Below are positions 30,739 to 41,749 of a stretch of DNA of 64,000 nt, piece after piece. The notes under the pieces were generated by a model. That model made no database searches and was not told the origin of the DNA. It saw only the letters and a list, made by a program, of their open reading frames with translations. A program made the position numbers and the translations under genes. Within the stretch, counting starts at the first letter, position 1. The number at the start of each line of letters is the position of its first letter. The DNA comes from Bacillota bacterium (GTDB lineage: Bacteria; Bacillota_I; Bacilli_A; RF39; UBA660). Location: positions 923,811 to 987,810 of the forward strand of contig SVAI01000001.1 in assembly GCA_015059495.1 (NCBI GenBank), written 5' to 3'.

Positions 30739-30808
30739 ATCTAATCACCTATTATAATTATACAACTAAATAATTAAAGAAAAAATAAAAAAAGTGTAAC
30801 ATTACACT

Positions 30809-31405
30809 TTATTTACTTAAAAATTTTAATATTTTACTAGCTCTTTTTCTAATATAGATTTGTTCTACTAAATCACTAGCAGCGTACATAATTATCATTA
30901 TAGCAGCATATGTAGATAAAATAATATATCCACTAAAAGGATTAATTACTAACATAAATCCTAAAAATAATGTTAATACTGATAATCCCATATCAAATGT
31001 CCATGAACTAATATTTAAATTCTTTAATTCAACAGAAATAGCAAACTTAAATATAGATGAAACAATTAACCAGAATCCTGCTAAAACAGTAATTAAATTA
31101 GCAATAGCAAATGGTTTAAATAAAGCTATTAAACCAATAACAATACTAGCAATACCATATATTAATTCAAACTTAAATATATTCTTATTATTAATACTAT
31201 ATTTAACAATAGAATATAATCCACTAACTAATAAAATAATACCTATTAACATTAATGCTGAATTTAATCCAACAGTTGGATTAGCTATTAAAAACATACC
31301 TAATACAATAAATACAACATCAAGCATCATAGCTCCAATAGTAATATAATTAAAGTTCTTTTTGATATCTTTCATATCTTCACTCTCCCTATTATAAGAA
31401 TACAA
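30809..31405 (-). CDS. DUF308/HdeD-like membrane protein
   Basis: Six TM-like hydrophobic segments with GIILLVSGLYSIV pattern. Confidence 0.6.
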   Translation of the reverse strand: MYSYNRESEDMKDIKKNFNYITIGAMMLDVVFIVLGMFLIANPTVGLNSALMLIGIILLVSGLYSIVKYSINNKNIFKFELIYGIASIVIGLIALFKPFAIANLITVLAGFWLIVSSIFKFAISVELKNLNISSWTFDMGLSVLTLFLGFMLVINPFSGYIILSTYAAIMIIMYAASDLVEQIYIRKRASKILKFLSK

Positions 31406-31489
31406 TTTTTATACCTAAAAGTCAATATATTAGACTTTTTTTATATGTTGTGATAGAATATAATCTTCTATGTAGAAAGGAGCATAAAT

Positions 31490-32704
31490 ATGTATATTGA
31501 AAGGCTAACAACACAAGAATTTCAAGAGTTTACTTTTAACCATCCACTAACATCATATAACCAAACTTTACAATATGCTAAATACAAAGAACTTGAAGGT
31601 TATACATATGATTTAATTGGTTTAAAAGACTCAACTGGAACAATTATCGCAGCATCTTTAATACTATTTAAAAAAGTTAATAAGTACACATACGGATATG
31701 CTCCAAGAGGATTCTTAATTGATTATACTAATCTAGATTTACTTAAAGCATTTAATCAATTACTTTATGAATTCTATAAGAATTATAAAATAACTTTTAT
31801 TAAAATTAACCCTAATATATTTATATCTAAGTATGATAAAAACAATAATAGATATTTATATAACGATAACTCTCAAATAATAATGAACTTAAGAAATGCT
31901 AAATTTCAAGAATTAATAAGAAACAAAAACTTTGAATCTAAAGTACCAGCATTTACTCCAATAATAAACTTAAAAGAGTTTAAATACGCTAATTTAGATA
32001 AGAATGTAAGAAATAAAATAAGAAAATCATATCGTAGAGGTTTATCTATTGAAAAGATAGATTATTATCATTTAAATGAAATATATCCATTCTTTAAAAA
32101 TAAAACAAAAAGACCATTAAGTCATTATGAAAATCTATTTAAAGCTCTATATTTATCTAATATGATTGATGTATTTAAAATAAATGTAGACTTTGAAGAA
32201 TTCTTAATAAACACAAGAGAAAAATACGAAGAAGTACAAGAAAAAAATCAAAGAATAGTTAACAAAATAGCATTTAATGCTACTGATAAAATACTTAGTC
32301 AAAAAATACAAAGCGATAACGAGCTAAGAGCTTTAGAAGATGATATTGTAATGGCAACAAAAGGATTATCAAAACAAAGAGTAAAACCAATCGCAGGAGC
32401 TATGGTAATAAAATATAAAGATATGATAACAGTATATGTATCTGGATATAACTATAGATATAAGAAACTAAATCCAAAAGATTTCTTATATTATAAGATA
32501 ATAGAATACTATAAATATAATTATACTTATATGGACTTAAACGGATTTAGTGGAGATACTAACAATGTTAATAATCCTTATAAAGGATTCAATGATTTTA
32601 TTCTAGGATTTAATCCAACCGTAGTTGAAACAATTGGTGAATATGATCTAGTATTTGACCCTAAAAAATACAACAAATTTATTCAAGAAGTAAAAATAAA
32701 ATAA
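31490..32704 (+). CDS. FemAB/FmhB-like peptidoglycan interpeptide bridge aminoacyltransferase
   Basis: LTSYNQTLQYAKYKELEGY, YGYAPRGFLIDY, C-terminal YMDLNGFSGDTNNVNNPYKGFNDFILGFNP. Confidence 0.88.
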   Translation: MYIERLTTQEFQEFTFNHPLTSYNQTLQYAKYKELEGYTYDLIGLKDSTGTIIAASLILFKKVNKYTYGYAPRGFLIDYTNLDLLKAFNQLLYEFYKNYKITFIKINPNIFISKYDKNNNRYLYNDNSQIIMNLRNAKFQELIRNKNFESKVPAFTPIINLKEFKYANLDKNVRNKIRKSYRRGLSIEKIDYYHLNEIYPFFKNKTKRPLSHYENLFKALYLSNMIDVFKINVDFEEFLINTREKYEEVQEKNQRIVNKIAFNATDKILSQKIQSDNELRALEDDIVMATKGLSKQRVKPIAGAMVIKYKDMITVYVSGYNYRYKKLNPKDFLYYKIIEYYKYNYTYMDLNGFSGDTNNVNNPYKGFNDFILGFNPTVVETIGEYDLVFDPKKYNKFIQEVKIK

Positions 32705-32724
32705 CCACTTAAGTGGTTATTTTT
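32698..32724. terminator. Terminator between convergent genes
   Basis: AAATAACCACTTAAGTGGTTATTTTTT. Confidence 0.85.
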
Positions 32725-33299
32725 TAATGTCTAAAATGACTCCAAAAATAAGATGATATATCCTCTTCACTACCATTTCTATAAGCATATATTTGATAAT
32801 CTACAGGAATGTCAGCTTGAGGATGTGAATTCTTTTGAATAAGATGATCAAATGTACCTACACTATCTAAGTTATCAATTAAAGATACATTCTTACCACA
32901 TACTAACGCATCCATATCTAAAGCAGTAACAATAGTATTATTAGATTCAAATATTAAAACACCTCTACCACTACACATATCAGACATACCTAGTTTAAAG
33001 TCATAATATCTAGTAACATTAGAAGCAATAGTTTTTTCCTCTTCTCCTAGTTTTACTACTACGGAACCATCGCTTTTCCATTCAACATTATAATCACTAC
33101 CTTTAGCAATAATTAATGCTTTTTGTTCTGAATTTGTGCTGTCATCGCACTTCTTTTCTTCACACTTTGGACAATTAGGTTCACATTTACAAGAACCGCA
33201 AAGATGAATAATCCCTCTATCATTTAATATTAAAACTACTGCAATACCTATAATAATAAATATTAACAAGCCTATTATAATTTTACTACCCTTATTCAT
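32724..33299 (-). CDS. Cys-rich single-TM hypothetical protein
   Basis: N-terminal TM then CGSCKCEPNCPKCEEKKCD. Confidence 0.5.
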   Translation of the reverse strand: MNKGSKIIIGLLIFIIIGIAVVLILNDRGIIHLCGSCKCEPNCPKCEEKKCDDSTNSEQKALIIAKGSDYNVEWKSDGSVVVKLGEEEKTIASNVTRYYDFKLGMSDMCSGRGVLIFESNNTIVTALDMDALVCGKNVSLIDNLDSVGTFDHLIQKNSHPQADIPVDYQIYAYRNGSEEDISSYFWSHFRH

Positions 33300-33390
33300 A
33301 TATCCAACCTCTTCTATATTATGATTATATAATAAGAATATAAAAAAAAGAAGAGTTAAACTCTTCTTAATTTATTTGTTTACACTGATA

Positions 33391-34566
33391 TTAGTCTAAA
33401 ATCTTAGTAACTGTACCAGCACCAACAGTTCTACCACCTTCACGGATAGAGAATTTAGTTCCTTGTTCTAATGCGATAGGAGCAATTAATTCAACTGTCA
33501 TATCAACATTGTCACCAGGCATAACCATTTCTACACCAGCAGGTAATTCGATAACTCCAGTAACATCAGTAGTTCTGAAGTAGAATTGTGGTCTATAATT
33601 TGAGAAGAATGGAGTATGTCTACCGCCTTCATCAGCAGTTAAAACATAAACTTTTCCTTCAAATTTATGATGTGGAGTAACTGATCCTGGTTTAGCAAGA
33701 ACTTGTCCTCTTTCAACATCATTTCTATCAACACCACGAAGTAAAACTCCGGCATTGTCACCAGCCATAGCTTCATCTAATGTTTTTCTAAACATTTCGA
33801 TTCCAGTTACAACTGTTTTTCTAGTGTCTTTTAATCCAACGATTTCAACTTCATCATTTAAATGTAAAGCACCTCTTTCAACACGTCCAGTAACAACTGT
33901 ACCACGTCCTGAAATAGTAAATACGTCTTCAATTGACATTAAGAATGGTTTATCTAAATCTCTTTCAGGTAAATCAAAATATTCATCGCAAGCAGCCATT
34001 AATTTCTTAATAGATTCTTGTCCGATTTCTGAAGTATCTCCTTCAAGAGCTTTTAGAGCAGAACCTCTAATGATTGGACAATCAGCATCAAATTCGTATT
34101 CTCCTAATTTTTCTCTGATTTCCATTTCTACTAAGTCTAGTAATTCTGGATCGTCTACTTGATCAACTTTGTTCATGTAAACGATAATTTTAGGAACACC
34201 TACTTGTCTAGCAAGTAAGATATGTTCACTAGTTTGAGGCATAACACCGTCTGATGCAGATACAACTAAGATAGCACCATCCATTTGAGCAGCACCAGTG
34301 ATCATGTTTTTAACATAGTCAGCATGTCCTGGACAGTCAACGTGAGCATAGTGTCTAGTTTCAGTTTCGTATTCTACGTGAGCAGTATTAATTGTAATAC
34401 CTCTTTCTCTTTCTTCTGGAGCCTTATCGATTTCATCATATCTCATAGGATCCTTAGAGAACATACTTGTGATAGCCGCAGTTAAAGTTGTTTTACCATG
34501 GTCTACATGACCGATAGTACCAATATTTAAATGTGGTTTACTTCTATCAAACTTTTCTTTTGCCAT
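33391..34566 (-). CDS. tuf: Elongation factor Tu
   Basis: [36 protein letters not shown]. Confidence 0.98.
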   Translation of the reverse strand: MAKEKFDRSKPHLNIGTIGHVDHGKTTLTAAITSMFSKDPMRYDEIDKAPEERERGITINTAHVEYETETRHYAHVDCPGHADYVKNMITGAAQMDGAILVVSASDGVMPQTSEHILLARQVGVPKIIVYMNKVDQVDDPELLDLVEMEIREKLGEYEFDADCPIIRGSALKALEGDTSEIGQESIKKLMAACDEYFDLPERDLDKPFLMSIEDVFTISGRGTVVTGRVERGALHLNDEVEIVGLKDTRKTVVTGIEMFRKTLDEAMAGDNAGVLLRGVDRNDVERGQVLAKPGSVTPHHKFEGKVYVLTADEGGRHTPFFSNYRPQFYFRTTDVTGVIELPAGVEMVMPGDNVDMTVELIAPIALEQGTKFSIREGGRTVGAGTVTKILD

Positions 34567-34645
34567 AAAAATTTTCCTCCTTAAATTTATACAAACTTAT
34601 TTTATCTAATACTTGCCTATTTTGCAAGTATTATTTAGCAAAATA

Positions 34646-36721
34646 TTAATTATTTACACTATTTTTCTTTATGATTTCATCACTAATAGATTTAGGTACT
34701 GGTTCATAATGATCAAGTTCCATTACGAAGTTACCTCTACCTTGTGTATTAGATCTTAAAGAAGTAGCGTAACCAAACATTTCAGCAAGTGGAACCATAG
34801 CTTGGATTTGTAGAGCATTACCTCTAGATTCTTGACCAAGTGGTTTACCTCTTCTTGAAGTTAAGTCACCCATAACATTACCCATGTATTCATCTGGAAC
34901 TGTTACAGATACCTTCATGATTGGTTCTAAAATAACTGGTTGACATTTATTCTTCATTTCTTTAACAGCTAATGAAGCAGCGATCTTGAATGCCATTTCT
35001 GATGAGTCTACATCATGGTATGAACCATCATGTAATGTTGCTTTAACGTCTACCATAGGGTATCCAGCTAAAACACCACCAGCTAAAGCTTCTTGTAATC
35101 CCTTATCTGTTACTGGAATGTATTCTCTAGGAACTACACCACCAACAACAGCGTCAACAAATTCATATCCTTTACCAGGATTTGGTTCAAAGTTAACCCA
35201 AACGTGTCCGTATTGTCCTCTACCACCTGATTGTTTAATGTATTTACCTTCACAATCACCAGCAGCTTGAATAGTTTCTCTATAAGCAACTTGTGGTCTA
35301 CCAACGTTAACTTCAACGCCGAATTCTCTCTTCATTCTTTCAACATATACATCTAAGTGAAGTTCACCCATACCAGAAATAACTGTTTGTCCAGTTTCTG
35401 GATCAGTTTTATATTTGAATGTTGGATCTTCTTCAGCTAGTTTTTGTAAAGCGTTACCCATCTTTTCTAAATCAGATTTAGATTTTGGTTCAACAGCTTC
35501 ATCAATAACTGGTAATGGGAATTCCATACCATTCATGATAACTGGTGATTTTTCATCACATAATGTATCAGCAGTTGTAGTATCTTTTAAACCAACTAAA
35601 GCAGCAATTTCACCAGTATAAACTTCTGAAATTTCTTTTCTTGTATTGGCATGCATTTGTAGGATACGTCCAACTCTTTCTTTAACACCCTTAGTAGCAT
35701 TTAAAATGTATGATCCACTAGTTAAGTGACCAGAATATACTCTAAAGAATGCTAATCTACCAACAAATGGGTCAGTCATGATCTTGAATGCCATTGCAGT
35801 GAATGGTTCACTATCCTTTGGATGTCTCATAACTGTATTACCATTTTTATCAGTACATTCAATAGCTTCAATATCAGTTGGAGCTGGTAAGTAATCGATA
35901 ACTGCATCTAATGCTAATTTAACACCAACATTAAAGTGAGCAGTACCACACATTACTGGGAAGAATTCAGCAGCTAAAACACCTTTACGGATAGCTCCCT
36001 TAATTTCTTCAACAGTTAATTCTTCTCCACTTAGATATTTTTCCATTAAAGCATCATCAAATTCAACAGCTTTTTCAATAAGTTCTAATCTCTTTTCTTC
36101 TACGATATCTTTTAAGTTATCTGGAATTTCGATTTCAACCATATTTTCATGAGCTTCTTTATCAAATTGATAAGCTTTTCTAGTAACTAAATCAACGATT
36201 CCGTTGAAGTTTCCTTCAGCACCAATTGGCCATTCAATTGGAGCAAAGTTTACATTTAATCTTTCTTTAATATTATTTAAGCACCATTCAAATTCAGCAC
36301 CGATCTTATCCATCTTATTACAGAAAATTAATCTTGGTACCTTATATTCTGTTGCTTGTCTCCATACTGTTTCAGATTGAGGTTCTACACCACCTTGAGT
36401 ATCAAGTACCATAATAGCACCGTCTAATACTTTAAGTGATCTTTGAACTTCTACAGTAAAGTCTACGTGTCCTGGAGTATCAATAATATTAAGTCTATAA
36501 CCTTTCCAGTGTGCTGTAGTAGCAGCTGAAGTAATAGTTATACCTCTTTCTTTTTCTTGATCCATCCAGTCCATTTGTGATTCACCATCATGTGTTTCAC
36601 CAATTTTATGAGTTATACCTGTATGGAATAAAACTCTTTCTGTAAAAGTAGTTTTACCAGCATCGATGTGAGCCATGATACCAATATTTCTAATTTTATC
36701 AATTGTTACGTCTCTTGCCAT
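34646..36721 (-). CDS. fusA: Elongation factor G
   Basis: [37 protein letters not shown]. Confidence 0.98.
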   Translation of the reverse strand: MARDVTIDKIRNIGIMAHIDAGKTTFTERVLFHTGITHKIGETHDGESQMDWMDQEKERGITITSAATTAHWKGYRLNIIDTPGHVDFTVEVQRSLKVLDGAIMVLDTQGGVEPQSETVWRQATEYKVPRLIFCNKMDKIGAEFEWCLNNIKERLNVNFAPIEWPIGAEGNFNGIVDLVTRKAYQFDKEAHENMVEIEIPDNLKDIVEEKRLELIEKAVEFDDALMEKYLSGEELTVEEIKGAIRKGVLAAEFFPVMCGTAHFNVGVKLALDAVIDYLPAPTDIEAIECTDKNGNTVMRHPKDSEPFTAMAFKIMTDPFVGRLAFFRVYSGHLTSGSYILNATKGVKERVGRILQMHANTRKEISEVYTGEIAALVGLKDTTTADTLCDEKSPVIMNGMEFPLPVIDEAVEPKSKSDLEKMGNALQKLAEEDPTFKYKTDPETGQTVISGMGELHLDVYVERMKREFGVEVNVGRPQVAYRETIQAAGDCEGKYIKQSGGRGQYGHVWVNFEPNPGKGYEFVDAVVGGVVPREYIPVTDKGLQEALAGGVLAGYPMVDVKATLHDGSYHDVDSSEMAFKIAASLAVKEMKNKCQPVILEPIMKVSVTVPDEYMGNVMGDLTSRRGKPLGQESRGNALQIQAMVPLAEMFGYATSLRSNTQGRGNFVMELDHYEPVPKSISDEIIKKNSVNN

Positions 36722-36730
36722 ATAAAACTC

Positions 36731-37198
36731 CTACCATCTATAATGAGCAAATGCTTTATTAGCTTCAGCCATTTTGTGAGTATCTTCTCTCTTCTTAACA
36801 GCTCCACCAACACCATTTGCAGCATCCATAATTTCATTTGCTAAATTAATAGCCATACCTTTACCACTTCTTTGTTTAGAATATTGAACTAACCATCTAA
36901 GTGCTAAAGTTTGTTTTCTATCTTCTCTAACTTCCATTGGAACTTGTACGTTTCCACCACCTACACGTCTAGCTTTAACTTCTAGAGCAGGTGCGATGTT
37001 TTCGATTGCAGTATTGAAAACTTCAATTGGATCTTTACCAGTTTTGTTAGCAATTATATCGAAAGCATCTTTTAATATTTTTTGAGCAGTACCTTTTTTA
37101 CCACCGATCATAATTTGATTAACTAATTTAGTAATCATTTTTGAATTGTATATAGGATCAGGTAATACTTCTCTTTTCTTTGCACGATATTTACGCAT
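36731..37198 (-). CDS. rpsG: 30S ribosomal protein S7
   Basis: [41 protein letters not shown]. Confidence 0.97.
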   Translation of the reverse strand: MRKYRAKKREVLPDPIYNSKMITKLVNQIMIGGKKGTAQKILKDAFDIIANKTGKDPIEVFNTAIENIAPALEVKARRVGGGNVQVPMEVREDRKQTLALRWLVQYSKQRSGKGMAINLANEIMDAANGVGGAVKKREDTHKMAEANKAFAHYRW

Positions 37199-37230
37199 AA
37201 ATTTTCTCCTTCCTAATTAATAATTATTTC

Positions 37231-37641
37231 TTATTTTGGTCTTTTTGCACCGTATTTAGATCTTGCTTGTTTTCTATCTTGTACACCTTGAGTATCTAAA
37301 GTACCTCTGATTACATGATATCTAACACCGATTAAGTCTTTAACACGTCCACCACGAATTAAAACTACACTGTGTTCTTGTAAGTTGTGTCCTTCACCAG
37401 GAATGTATGTATCAACTTCTCTACCATTAGATAATCTAACACGAGCGAATTTTCTTAACGCTGAGTTTGGTTTCTTAGGTGTTCTAGTTCCTACCTTAAC
37501 ACATACACCTCTTTTTTGAGGACTAGATTGTTTAGTTTCCTTCTTTTCAATTGTATTAAAACCTACGTTTAATACTGGACTCTTACTTTTTCTAGTTTTG
37601 TTTTTTCTACCTTTTTTAACAAGTTGGTTAATTGTTGGCAT
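37231..37641 (-). CDS. rpsL: 30S ribosomal protein S12 (start at MPTINQL)
   Basis: [22 protein letters not shown]...[54 protein letters not shown]. Confidence 0.97.
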   Translation of the reverse strand: MPTINQLVKKGRKNKTRKSKSPVLNVGFNTIEKKETKQSSPQKRGVCVKVGTRTPKKPNSALRKFARVRLSNGREVDTYIPGEGHNLQEHSVVLIRGGRVKDLIGVRYHVIRGTLDTQGVQDRKQARSKYGAKRPK

Positions 37642-37746
37642 AAAATATACTCCTTTCCATGTCCACACATCCAGGTGTGTCAATTTCTTTTATAAATATT
37701 ATTCTACCTGCATTTGAAGTAGAATTATATCGCATTTAAAATGCAA
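37642..37746 (-). promoter_or_regulatory. Structured leader of str operon
   Basis: Three inverted repeats: GCATTT/AAATGC (37732-37744), ATTCTAC/GTAGAAT (37701-37725), CACAC/GTGTG (37664-37679). Confidence 0.45.
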
Positions 37747-37750
37747 GAAT

Positions 37751-37779
37751 ACTATAACATTTATTAAATATAATGTCAA
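37751..37779 (-). promoter_or_regulatory. Sigma-A promoter of str operon
   Basis: TTGACA-N17-TATAGT with TGn extended -10. Confidence 0.7.
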
Positions 37780-37820
37780 CAAAAAAAGAAGTATTATATA
37801 CTTCTATATTGTAAACAATA

Positions 37821-38732
37821 TTACTTAATGAAATTTTCAATAGTTTTCCAATAATTATCATAGTCTAAAGCCTGTGCTTCAGTATGATTAGCACCTTTAA
37901 CTATGAATACTTCTTTTTGAGTATTACAATTCTTAAGTAACTCCTCTAACATATAATATGGTACAAAAGTATCTTTTGTTCCATGAATCATTAATAAAGG
38001 AATATTAGTATTAGCAACACTCTTGATTGCACTATATTGTTTAAAATTAAACTTAGCTATTAATCTAGCATACATATTACATATATCTAGCAATGGAAAT
38101 GCTGGTAAATGAAATAAATTCTTTAATTGATATTTATATTCTTCATATGGACTAGTAAATCCACAATCTTCTATGGCAAACTTAACTTCTTTAGGTAAAT
38201 CTTTATCTAAACTCATCATAACAGATGCAGCACCCATAGATATACCAAATAACACTATTTTTTTAGCACCTTGTTTCTTAACTAAATATTCACACCAAGA
38301 TTTAATATCTTCACAGTCTCTAATCCCCATAGTGATATATTTACCTTCACTCTCACCATGTCCTCTTAAATCTATTAATAAAACATTATTATTAAGTTCA
38401 TTAAACTTTTGTGCTCTATTAATCATATCAATATGAGATGAAGTAAATCCATGTACTACAATAACATAATTATGATTCTTTTTATTGTTAATTAAATAAC
38501 CTTGTAATTTCAAACCATCCCAAGACTTAATATGGACCTTTCTTTGATGATCTACTAACCACTTAGTATCATTTTCAATTCTAATAGCACCTTTAGTAAC
38601 TGCACTATTCTTATCATTATTTAAAATGAAATCCTTCTTAGCATTCCTACAAATAGCTAACCTAAATATAAAATAACCTATCAAGAATAAAATAATTATA
38701 AGTACTAATATAACGTATACCATAATTACCAC
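37821..38732 (-). CDS. Alpha/beta hydrolase
   Basis: VVHGFTSSHIDM, GISMGAAS nucleophile elbow, HGTKDTFVP, GANHTEA. Confidence 0.88.
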   Translation of the reverse strand: MVIMVYVILVLIIILFLIGYFIFRLAICRNAKKDFILNNDKNSAVTKGAIRIENDTKWLVDHQRKVHIKSWDGLKLQGYLINNKKNHNYVIVVHGFTSSHIDMINRAQKFNELNNNVLLIDLRGHGESEGKYITMGIRDCEDIKSWCEYLVKKQGAKKIVLFGISMGAASVMMSLDKDLPKEVKFAIEDCGFTSPYEEYKYQLKNLFHLPAFPLLDICNMYARLIAKFNFKQYSAIKSVANTNIPLLMIHGTKDTFVPYYMLEELLKNCNTQKEVFIVKGANHTEAQALDYDNYWKTIENFIK

Positions 38733-38791
38733 CTAACCTTATTCTACTATAAAAATGAAAAAAAATGAAGAAAACTCTCCATTTCTTTACA

Positions 38792-39850
38792 CTATTTACT
38801 TTCTTTAACTACGTATCTATAAAGTAATCCTAAACCATAAATGAATGCAAACATAGTAAATAATACACCACAATATGGTATTAATTCAATTACTTTAACT
38901 ACTAAGATACCTATTAATAAATCTACATAAATATTATCTTTTTGTTTAAATAATTTAGTATATAAGTTACTACCAATAACATAAGATACCATTATCATAG
39001 ATATCATTAAAGCTAGAATATATAATAGTATTAATATAACACCAACTACAACACCTACATTAGATATTAATAGTAACATTGAAAGTATTGGAGCAATAAC
39101 AAATAATCCTAAACCAATAAATGCTTTTTTAAATACATCCTTAACACTTAATTCGTAATCTAGCTTCTTAAATAATTTAGGGAACATTAATGCTAATACT
39201 ATAGCAGTAAATATCATAGTTAATATACTTAATAATTCATCTTTAATTCTAGTTTTAAATTCTACTTTAGTAAACTTTTCTAATACTTTATCACCAGTAG
39301 TTAACTTATCTTCATTTTTAATAATTGTTCCTTCACTAACATATAAAGTACCTTTAACATTAGCAGTATCATTAATAATTAATTGATTTGAGTAAACTCT
39401 TAAATCACCTTCAACAGTAATATTATCTAATGTAACAATAGAACCAGTAATAAATGCACTACCAGGAATATCACTCTTAATAGTAATATCATTAGCAGCT
39501 AAATATAAATCTCTAGTTATTTTAGCATCCTTACTAATAGTAATATTTCCACCAGCAGCAAATAAATCATGATCAATAGTTCCATCAACTATAATTGAAC
39601 TACCTGCTAAGAAACCATATGATACTTTACCAGATAAATTTACATCATTACCCGCTCCAAAGTATATACCATTGATTGTTGCACCAGACTTAACCTTTTC
39701 ACCAGCAGCAAATACACTGTGATTATGTTCTTCGTTATTAACAACTGCAGTATTTCCATCAGCATAGATATAATTGTCTTCGGCTTTAACACTAAAAGGT
39801 AATACCAACATTGTAATTATTAATAATAAACTAACTATTTTCTTTTTCAT
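38792..39850 (-). CDS. Exported bactofilin-like (polymer-forming) domain fused to TM region
   Basis: Signal peptide, beta-helix-like repeats (GTIDHDLFAAGGNITISKDAKITRDLYLAANDITI), then four TM segments. Confidence 0.6.
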   Translation of the reverse strand: MKKKIVSLLLIITMLVLPFSVKAEDNYIYADGNTAVVNNEEHNHSVFAAGEKVKSGATINGIYFGAGNDVNLSGKVSYGFLAGSSIIVDGTIDHDLFAAGGNITISKDAKITRDLYLAANDITIKSDIPGSAFITGSIVTLDNITVEGDLRVYSNQLIINDTANVKGTLYVSEGTIIKNEDKLTTGDKVLEKFTKVEFKTRIKDELLSILTMIFTAIVLALMFPKLFKKLDYELSVKDVFKKAFIGLGLFVIAPILSMLLLISNVGVVVGVILILLYILALMISMIMVSYVIGSNLYTKLFKQKDNIYVDLLIGILVVKVIELIPYCGVLFTMFAFIYGLGLLYRYVVKESK

Positions 39851-39904
39851 AACACGTCTCCTTCTTGTTATTTATATTATCACAACATTAATTTTATTAC
39901 AAAC

Positions 39905-40843
39905 TTATACTATTTTATTAATAGCATCTTTAATAGTATCTATAGACTTTTGTAACTTAGCTTCTTCAGTCCTATTTATATTAAAATATATCTTATTAAT
40001 TACTCCAGCTCTACCCAAAACTACAGGAAGTCCAACATATACATCATTTATTTGATCGTATGTACTAACAACTAGTACACTTTTTTCATCACCTAATATT
40101 GCATTAGTAATTCTAACTAAACATGATCCAATACCATATGAAGTATTACCTTTTCTATTAATAATTTCATAAGCAGCATTTCTTACTTCATCTTCTATTA
40201 CTTGTTTATCATTATCACTTAAAAAATAATTTATATTTTGTAATCCTATATTAACACTAGACCAAGCAACAAACTCTGAGTCCCCATGTTCACCAATAAC
40301 ATAACCATTAACACATTTAGCACTAATACCTAATTTATTACCTACTAAATATTTTAATCTAGCACTATCTAAAGATGTACCACTACCAATAACTTTTCTT
40401 GAAGGTAATCCACTATACTTCCATGTTATATAACTCATAACATCTAAAGGATTAGTGGCAACAATAAATACACCTTTAAAATTATTTTGCATTACTTCAT
40501 CTATAATAGTTTTAAATATCTTAGCGTTCTTATTAATTAAGTCCATTCTAGTTTCGCCAACTTTTTGATTAGCACCAGCACAAATAACACATATATCTGC
40601 ATCACTTAAATCTTTATATGTTCCACATTTAATATGTATTTTAGATGGACTATAAGGAAGGGAATGATTAAGGTCCATTACTTCACCCTTAACCCTATCC
40701 ATATCAAGATCTATTAAACAAAGTTCATCAACGTGAGTTTGTTGATTAACTAAAGCATATGCATATGACATACCAACATTACCGCAGCCAATTAATACAA
40801 CTTTGTTCATGTATATCCCTCTATTCTTCTTACAATTATACAA
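39905..40843 (-). CDS. ldh: L-lactate dehydrogenase
   Basis: VVLIGCGNVGMSYAYALVNQ, VATNPLDVMSYITWKYSG, IGEHGDSEFVAWSS. Confidence 0.92.
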   Translation of the reverse strand: MYNCKKNRGIYMNKVVLIGCGNVGMSYAYALVNQQTHVDELCLIDLDMDRVKGEVMDLNHSLPYSPSKIHIKCGTYKDLSDADICVICAGANQKVGETRMDLINKNAKIFKTIIDEVMQNNFKGVFIVATNPLDVMSYITWKYSGLPSRKVIGSGTSLDSARLKYLVGNKLGISAKCVNGYVIGEHGDSEFVAWSSVNIGLQNINYFLSDNDKQVIEDEVRNAAYEIINRKGNTSYGIGSCLVRITNAILGDEKSVLVVSTYDQINDVYVGLPVVLGRAGVINKIYFNINRTEEAKLQKSIDTIKDAINKIV

Positions 40844-40881
40844 AAAAAATACTAAATAGTAAATCTATTTAGTATTAATTA

Positions 40882-41718
40882 TTATTTTAAAAAGCGTTTA
40901 TCACAAGAAGTAGGAACTAATTTCTTCTTAAAATTATAAATATCATTTTCTAAATAAGCTTTATCAATTAAATCAGTATAAATACCTCCCATAAGTTCTC
41001 TACTTGGATTAGTATGAATTAAACCATTAATATCATTTAATGATTTTTTAGCATCTTGAAATAAAGCACTTAAAACAGATACTCTAACACTATCAGCTGT
41101 ATATAAATGTGCATCCATAAAATGTTCATCTACTTGATAAACACTATCAGCTATGATTGATAGTGGATTAGAAGTATAAAAATCTACATATTTTTTATGT
41201 TCTTCTAAAAATTCAATATACTTATCTTTTCTTTCTGTAGCGCCAATAATTGGATCATCAGATAAAGTATGTTTAACACTAACAGTAGGTAAATAAGGAT
41301 AAACACCATCACTAAAAATAGTATCTCCATTAGCAGTACATAAACCACTTTGAATATTTTCACTAGTATTATCCACTCTGAAATTCATAATTAATCCAGA
41401 TGCCATTTCCATAACTTGTCCATTACCTATATATTTAACAATAAATACTAAGTTACGATACATACTATTAACTGAAGCAGATTCTTTACTAAAAGAATCA
41501 ACTAATGATAAATATGGAAAATAACTATATCCAAATTTATAACTAGGATAATATATAGAATCTTTACTAATACCAATTATATCTCCTACTTTAATACTAC
41601 TTACTGTTTTACTTTTATCTAATGAATTTTCTAAATCAATATCCTCTTTATCCATAATATAATCCTCCTTCAAAAGATAAGTATTATTATAATTAAAAGG
41701 CACAAATATGTCAAACAT
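40882..41718 (-). CDS. Hypothetical protein
   Basis: ORF only. Confidence 0.45.
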   Translation of the reverse strand: MFDIFVPFNYNNTYLLKEDYIMDKEDIDLENSLDKSKTVSSIKVGDIIGISKDSIYYPSYKFGYSYFPYLSLVDSFSKESASVNSMYRNLVFIVKYIGNGQVMEMASGLIMNFRVDNTSENIQSGLCTANGDTIFSDGVYPYLPTVSVKHTLSDDPIIGATERKDKYIEFLEEHKKYVDFYTSNPLSIIADSVYQVDEHFMDAHLYTADSVRVSVLSALFQDAKKSLNDINGLIHTNPSRELMGGIYTDLIDKAYLENDIYNFKKKLVPTSCDKRFLK

Positions 41719-41749
41719 AATTTTGATATAAAAAACTAAGTATTTCTAC

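Noticed and set aside
33755-35621. Plus-strand ORFs (33755-34162, 34285-34485, 34986-35270, 35415-35621) antisense to tuf and fusA, plus 35134-35316 on the minus strand
   Set aside because: They overlap highly conserved EF-Tu/EF-G genes, have Ser/Thr-rich low-complexity translations typical of shadow frames, and lack an SD
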